From assembly GCF_020037025.1 (NCBI RefSeq), contig NZ_JAIQLH010000004.1, positions 62,001-126,000 on the forward strand: a DNA stretch of 64,000 bases. Direction: 5' to 3'. Source of the stretch: Streptomyces huiliensis. Lineage in GTDB: Bacteria > Actinomycetota > Actinomycetes > Streptomycetales > Streptomycetaceae. A program made the position numbers and the translations under genes. This document shows, one piece after another, positions 60,151 to 64,000 of this stretch. Every line of letters starts with the position of its first letter. The stretch's first letter is position 1. A model generated the notes under the pieces. That model made no database searches. It had not been told where the DNA came from and saw only the letters and a list, made by a program, of their open reading frames with translations.

Positions 60151-60801
60151 GTGGCATGTGACCTCTGGCTTGTCCCCCTCGTCGACGTGCTGTGCCACAG
60201 CCCCGACAACCCCTTCGCCGAAGAGATCGCCGTCTACGACCGGGCCCTCGGCGCGGCCGGACTGCCCCCCGTCCCCGTCTTCGGCTACATGCCGGGCCTG
60301 TCCGGGGACGTGGCCCCGGTCGCGGGCTTCGACTACGACGCACTCCACTTCCTGCGCCGCGCCCACCTGCTGAACCTGTGCGGGCTGACCGTCACGCCGG
60401 TCGACGAACTGGGCGGCGACTACGCCCAGTTGCTGGAGATGTTCGAGACCACGGCCCAGCAGTCGCACCTGGTGTGGCACTACGACCACGCGGGCGCCTA
60501 CGTTCCGGTCGACTTCGCGCACCCGCTGTCGAGCGACGAACTCCTGGAGGGCGGCGGACCGTTGGGATCGAGCCATGGTCTGCTGCGGGAACTCATGAGC
60601 GTGGCCCCGGTGCTCGGCATCGACCCGGACAACCCGCCGGCCGCGCCGGCCGCCCCCCGGCAGCCCACGGCCCTGGACGAACCGGCCGCGCCGGGGCCCG
60701 CGGACGACAGTCCGTTCGCGCGGGAACGGCATGTGTGGCTGGGACTGCATGCGGCGGTCACGCGCAGCCTGGGGCAGGGCTCGATGATCGTGTTCAGCTG
60801 A
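60151..60801 (+). CDS. Conserved hypothetical protein
   Basis: 216 residues from GTG 60151, with GAGAGTGAG 5-10 bp upstream. No signal peptide or membrane segment. The N-terminal half is ordered (DLWLVPLVDVLCHSPDNPFAEEIAVYDRAL, FDYDALHFLRRAHLLNLCGL), a middle WHYDHAGAYVPVDF and PLGSSHGLLRELMSVAPVLGI follow, then a Pro/Ala linker (about 158-185) and a final amphipathic helix ERHVWLGLHAAVTRSLGQG. I do not recognise the family. It faces the SLATT gene across a strong bidirectional hairpin, so the two are separate units. Confidence 0.72.
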   Translation: MACDLWLVPLVDVLCHSPDNPFAEEIAVYDRALGAAGLPPVPVFGYMPGLSGDVAPVAGFDYDALHFLRRAHLLNLCGLTVTPVDELGGDYAQLLEMFETTAQQSHLVWHYDHAGAYVPVDFAHPLSSDELLEGGGPLGSSHGLLRELMSVAPVLGIDPDNPPAAPAAPRQPTALDEPAAPGPADDSPFARERHVWLGLHAAVTRSLGQGSMIVFS

Positions 60802-60824
60802 CCGCCGGCGCTTCCGCGGAAACG

Positions 60825-60856
60825 GTCCGGCCCGGTACGGGCGTACCGGGCCGGAC
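60825..60856. terminator. Bidirectional hairpin between convergent genes
   Basis: Perfect 14-bp arms (GTCCGGCCCGGTAC at 60825-60838, complement at 60843-60856) with loop GGGC, between the hypothetical gene and the SLATT gene. Confidence 0.85.
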
Positions 60857-60878
60857 TCCTGCCGTCTTCCCGGGCTTC

Positions 60879-61610
60879 TCAGCGCGGGGACTCCGGCGGG
60901 CGCTGCCGGGGCATGTTCGGCCGCGAGCCGGGCGGCAGCGGGAACCGGCCGACCGGCCCGCCGTTCTCCCCCCGCGGCCCCCAGGCGACCAGCGACTGGG
61001 TCAGCAGGGGCGCCGGGCCGGCCCGGAACTCCACCATCCAGTCGGCCGTTTCGGCGCGGACGAGCTCCGAGACGTCCTCGGAGAAGCGGCGCAGCACGGT
61101 CAGGCAGCGCTCGGCCGCCTCGCTCGCCGTCCCCTCGGTCGGGCCCAACACCTCGCGCACGCACTCCGACGCCCAGTCGAACTGGAGCGCCTCCAGCCGC
61201 CGTTGCACCGCCTGCGCCGTGGAGACCGCCCGCATCCAGCCCGTCGTCAGGCCGAAGTAGCGGTCGCAGGCGACGCACGCGACGGCGCCCAGCAGGGCGA
61301 GGAACGCCCAAGTGGAGCCGGTGCGAATGGCCTTCGTCAGCTCCAGCAGTGGCAGTGCCGCGCCGATCACGGCGAAGACCGCGGCGGCGACCCGCAGGGC
61401 GCGGGCCCAACGGCGTTTCCAGGCGCGGTCGGCGAGGTACCAGTCGGCGAGGAGGAGCGCGCCGCTCTCCACCCACCGGTACAGCTCGTCGAGTCGCTGA
61501 GCGGGCTCCCCCCAGTCGCCGAGCGGGAAGGTCCGGCCGCGCAGATCTCCCCGGTGCCTCCCGTCCTGCTCCTTGGGGAGCCCCTCGGGCTGCATCTCAG
61601 GCTGGCTCAC
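60879..61610 (-). CDS. SLATT-domain two-helix membrane protein
   Basis: 243 residues from GTG 61610 (GGAG about 7 bp upstream). A helical segment (ELYRWVESGALLLADWYLADRAWKRRWARAL) runs into two helices (VAAAVFAVIGAALPLLELT and WAFLALLGAVACVACDRYFGL), then a long helix (MRAVSTAQAVQRRLEALQFDW), the SLATT layout. SLATT proteins are predicted pore-forming effectors, often beside nucleotide-second-messenger or nucleic-acid-sensing immune genes. Here no such partner adjoins; neighbours are purD and a hypothetical gene. The Pro-rich tail is disordered. A housekeeping membrane role is equally possible. Confidence 0.78.
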   Translation of the reverse strand: MSQPEMQPEGLPKEQDGRHRGDLRGRTFPLGDWGEPAQRLDELYRWVESGALLLADWYLADRAWKRRWARALRVAAAVFAVIGAALPLLELTKAIRTGSTWAFLALLGAVACVACDRYFGLTTGWMRAVSTAQAVQRRLEALQFDWASECVREVLGPTEGTASEAAERCLTVLRRFSEDVSELVRAETADWMVEFRAGPAPLLTQSLVAWGPRGENGGPVGRFPLPPGSRPNMPRQRPPESPR

Positions 61611-61729
61611 CCCTGCACTCCCTCTTCACCGCTGCTGCTCCGTACCCCTGTCACCGCCTCTTTCCTACCGCCGAACGGTTGGCCTTGTGTACCGGATCGC
61701 TCCTTTGCCGCCCGTAAGTGCCAGGGAAT

Positions 61730-61760
61730 CGGGTATAGGGGGCGATATCCCCCTCACCCG
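61730..61760. promoter_or_regulatory. Inverted repeat in the SLATT-purD divergent region
   Basis: Nested dyad: CGGGT...ACCCG outside, GGGGG...CCCCC inside, centred on GATATC. It lies near the middle of the 280-bp gap, 120-130 bp from each start. It may be an operator for either gene; the bound protein is unknown. Confidence 0.45.
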
Positions 61761-61890
61761 AAAGAGTGGGTGGCCTGTGTGGACGTGACGGGGCGGGTGC
61801 GGCGAAACGTTCTGACGAGGCCTGACGGGAAGGGTGGGAGAGCCGGGACGCACGGCGTTGATCGTTCCGGAAGGCAATAGGGTGACACCC

Positions 61891-63132
61891 GTGAAGGTCC
61901 TCGTCATCGGCGGCGGCGCCCGCGAACATGCCCTGTGCCGCTCCCTGTCCCTCGACCCCGACGTCACCGCTCTGCACTGCGCTCCCGGCAACGCCGGCAT
62001 CGCCGAGACCGCTCAGGTGCACCCGGTCGACGCCCTCGACGGCGCGGCGGTGGCGGAACTGGCCGCCTCGCTCGACGCCGACCTCGTCGTCGTCGGCCCG
62101 GAGGCCCCGCTGGTCGCCGGGGTCGCCGACGCCGTCCGCGCCCGCGGCATCCCCGCCTTCGGGCCGTCCGCCGAGGCGGCCCGCCTGGAGGGCTCCAAGG
62201 CGTTCGCCAAGTCCGTGATGGCCTCGGCGAACGTCCCCACCGCCCGCAGCTACGTCTGCACCACCCCCGCCGAGATCGACGCCGCGCTCGACGCCTTCGG
62301 CGCCCCCTACGTCGTCAAGGACGACGGCCTCGCGGCCGGCAAGGGCGTCGTCGTCACCCCCGACGTCGACGTGGCCCGCGCCCACGCGCTCGCCTGCGAC
62401 CAGGTGGTGATCGAGGAGTTCCTGGACGGCCCCGAGGTCTCGCTCTTCGCCGTCACCGACGGCGAGACGGTCGTCCCGCTCCAGCCCGCCCAGGACTTCA
62501 AGCGCGCCCTCGACGGCGACCAGGGGCCGAACACCGGCGGCATGGGCGCCTACTCCCCGCTGCCCTGGGCCGACCCCGGCCTCGTGGACGAGGTCCTGCG
62601 CACCGTCCTCCAGCCGACCGTCGACGAGCTGCGGCGGCGCGGCACGCCGTTCTCCGGCCTGCTCTACGCCGGGCTGGCGATCACCTCGCGCGGCGTGCGC
62701 GTGATCGAGTTCAACGCGCGCTTCGGGGATCCGGAGACCCAGGTGGTTCTCGCCCGTCTGAAGACGCCGCTGGCCGGGCTGCTGCACGCTGCCGCGACGG
62801 GCTCGCTCGGGTCGTTCCCGGCGCTGCGGTGGGCGGACGACGCGGCGGTGACCGTCGTGGTCGCGTCGCACAACTATCCGGGGACGCCGCGTACCGGGGA
62901 CGTCATCGAGGGCCTCGACGAGGCGGACGCCGTCTCCGACGCGTACGTGCTGCACGCGGGGACGGCGCGGGATGCTTCGGGTGCCGTGGTCAGTGCCGGC
63001 GGTCGCGTGCTGTCCGTGACGGCCACGGGGGCCGGGATTCCCGCTGCGCGGGAGCGGGCCTACGAGGCGGTGGCGTTGGTCCGGATGCGCGGGGCGCAGT
63101 ACCGGACGGATATCGCTGCGGGCAAGGAGTAG
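61891..63132 (+). CDS. purD: Phosphoribosylamine-glycine ligase (GAR synthetase)
   Basis: 413 residues from GTG 61891, where the family start [14 protein letters not shown] follows at once; GTG 61882 has a better-spaced GGAAGG and would add three residues. It joins phosphoribosylamine and glycine with ATP, purine step 2. ATP-grasp elements are present: [40 protein letters not shown], the purD motif [20 protein letters not shown] and the metal site [20 protein letters not shown]. Codon use shifts toward G/T-ending third positions in the last 300 bases. It is followed by a dispersed repeat block rather than other pur genes. Confidence 0.96.
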   Translation: MKVLVIGGGAREHALCRSLSLDPDVTALHCAPGNAGIAETAQVHPVDALDGAAVAELAASLDADLVVVGPEAPLVAGVADAVRARGIPAFGPSAEAARLEGSKAFAKSVMASANVPTARSYVCTTPAEIDAALDAFGAPYVVKDDGLAAGKGVVVTPDVDVARAHALACDQVVIEEFLDGPEVSLFAVTDGETVVPLQPAQDFKRALDGDQGPNTGGMGAYSPLPWADPGLVDEVLRTVLQPTVDELRRRGTPFSGLLYAGLAITSRGVRVIEFNARFGDPETQVVLARLKTPLAGLLHAAATGSLGSFPALRWADDAAVTVVVASHNYPGTPRTGDVIEGLDEADAVSDAYVLHAGTARDASGAVVSAGGRVLSVTATGAGIPAARERAYEAVALVRMRGAQYRTDIAAGKE

Positions 63133-63586
63133 GCCCCGATCCCGCCCTTTCACCGTTTCTCGCGGGGGCGGGCCCCCGCACCCCCTGAAACCGCGCTCCG
63201 CGCGGTCGTCCTCAAACGCCGGACGGGCTGAAGTGCTACCTCAGGCACCATCCAGCCCGTCCGGCGTTTGAGGACGAGCGGCGGAGCCGTGACAAGGGGT
63301 CTGGGGCGCAGCCCCAGGAAACGGCGAAGGGGCGGGACCGGGGCACCGCCCGCCGCAGGCGCAACCCCCACGCCCGAACCCAACCCTTGGGCAAAGCCAT
63401 TCCATCGAGTGACCGATCCGCCAACCGGCTGACGAACGCCCCACGCCCCACTAGGGTGCCGCGCAGGCCGCCCGCCGAGCGTCCGGCAACTGGCCCACCG
63501 GCATTGCGATGTCAGAGGCCGGTGCCACAGTGGGGGGTGGTAACCGGCGGCCGGAGCACTACAGGCGACTGGGGGTGATCGGTCTC
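63133..63586. repeat. 454-bp non-coding gap filled by paired dispersed repeats
   Basis: Two oppositely oriented copies of the dispersed element: GTCCTCAAACGCCGGACGGG (63208-63227) and its complement (63256-63275) form a 24-bp-arm inverted repeat around a 20-base spacer. Flanking modules are CGCTCCGCGCG, TCTGGGGCGCAGCCCCAG and GAAGGGGCGGGACCGGGGC. From about 63345 to 63586 the sequence is ordinary, with no ORF or operator I can support, and presumably carries the promoter of the next gene. Confidence 0.8.
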
Positions 63587-64000
63587 GTGGCAGGTACGGA
63601 AGCCGGCGCGCACACCGCGCGCCTCCGGGCCCTGGCGGTCCTGCGCGTCCGCAGCACCGCGCTGGCCGTCGCCCTGCTGCCCGCCGCGGCCGCGGTGGTG
63701 CTGCTGGCGGGCACGCTCATGGGCCGGATCCCGGACGGCGGCGTCGGGGCCGCGGCCCGTCCCGCCGTCGTCGCCGCGGCCCTGGCCGCGCTGGCCCTCG
63801 CCGGCGTCGTCGCGGCCGTGGTGGCACGGGCCCGGCCCGCGCTCAGCCCCACCGTGCCGATCCCCGAGGAGACCGCGCCGGACCTCTACCGGCTGGTGCG
63901 CGACCTGGCGGACCGGATGGACGTCCCGGCGCCCTCGGCCATAGCGCTCACCCCGGACTGCGACAGCTGGCTGGAGGACCGCACCCACCCGGCGCACCGC
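63587..64000 (+). CDS. Membrane protein, M48-peptidase-like N-terminus (3' truncated by window)
   Basis: 138 codons are visible with no stop, so the gene runs out of the window. GTG 63587 has GGGGGTG 8 bp upstream; GTG 63575 is in frame and would add four residues. Two helices (ALAVALLPAAAAVVLLAGTL at about 25-44 and AVVAAALAALALAGVVAAVV at about 58-77) precede YRLVRDLADRMDVPAPSAIALTPDCD, which resembles the pre-catalytic part of M48 (HtpX/Ste24-like) membrane proteins or their inactive relatives. The HExxH zinc motif, if any, lies outside. Identity is therefore tentative. Confidence 0.6.
   Translation, partial: MAGTEAGAHTARLRALAVLRVRSTALAVALLPAAAAVVLLAGTLMGRIPDGGVGAAARPAVVAAALAALALAGVVAAVVARARPALSPTVPIPEETAPDLYRLVRDLADRMDVPAPSAIALTPDCDSWLEDRTHPAHR

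Overview
The window is GC-rich DNA (codon third positions almost always G or C, many GTG starts, a TTG start, a rare TTA codon) with the gene set of an actinomycete, most likely a Streptomyces chromosome. The diagnostic content is a dnaK-grpE-dnaJ-hspR operon with HspR (HAIR) operators, an unlinked clpB with its own HAIR, an EtfD-like membrane Fe-S oxidoreductase, dcd, pyrE, class II fba, a kynurenine operon, purA, purD, a Pro-rich Ser/Thr kinase with an extracellular domain, and a perfect 14-bp ParB-binding (parS) sequence. This is conserved core chromosome, probably on the origin-proximal side, with some accessory insertions.

Layout. 1-3280: end of an MMPL transporter followed by a coupled NarL-type histidine kinase and response regulator. 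3352-6209: a methionine-synthase-core protein coupled to a secreted protein, an EF-hand protein, and a small secreted protein with a two-fold cysteine repeat. 6308-10107: an accessory two-gene operon, an MFS exporter overlapping by 4 bp an 808-residue fusion of a class I HMG-CoA reductase to an APH/choline-kinase-like phosphotransferase. This is the most unusual object in the window. 10215-11912: tRNA-Gly(CCC), a small zinc-ribbon-like protein, dcd and a phosphoribosyltransferase. 11989-18502: secreted FN3 protein, Yip1-like membrane protein, MarR, Uma2 and EtfD. 18695-23043: HspR-controlled chaperone operon. 23205-28095: accessory genes (AbiEi/DUF559 protein with a TTA codon, SnoaL-like protein, SDR and divergent LysR, GNAT, PPOX, a second Uma2). 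28210-31622: clpB and a YbjN protein. 31648-41689: mannosyltransferase, aminotransferase, DUF2617 plus membrane aminopropyltransferase, AraC/DsbA/NAD-binding cluster, CoxG-like, aldose epimerase and pyrE. 41716-41755: palindromic terminator whose centre is parS. 41896-48014: fba, DHA2 exporter, DUF3151 and the tryptophan-to-anthranilate operon. 48057-52476: second two-component pair, DAG-kinase-like protein and purA. 52552-57293: Ser/Thr kinase, cold-shock protein, class III aminotransferase and GntR. 57446-64000: GT2/membrane fusion, 20-bp minisatellite, unknown conserved protein, SLATT protein, purD and the start of a membrane peptidase-like gene.

Themes. Many gene pairs are joined by GTGA/ATGA overlaps. 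Short tandem repeats of 9, 13, 15, 20 and 27 bp sit repeatedly at gene ends and junctions. A dispersed Streptomyces-type intergenic palindromic element occurs in three gaps. Heat-shock regulation unites the dnaK operon and clpB through three HAIR sites.
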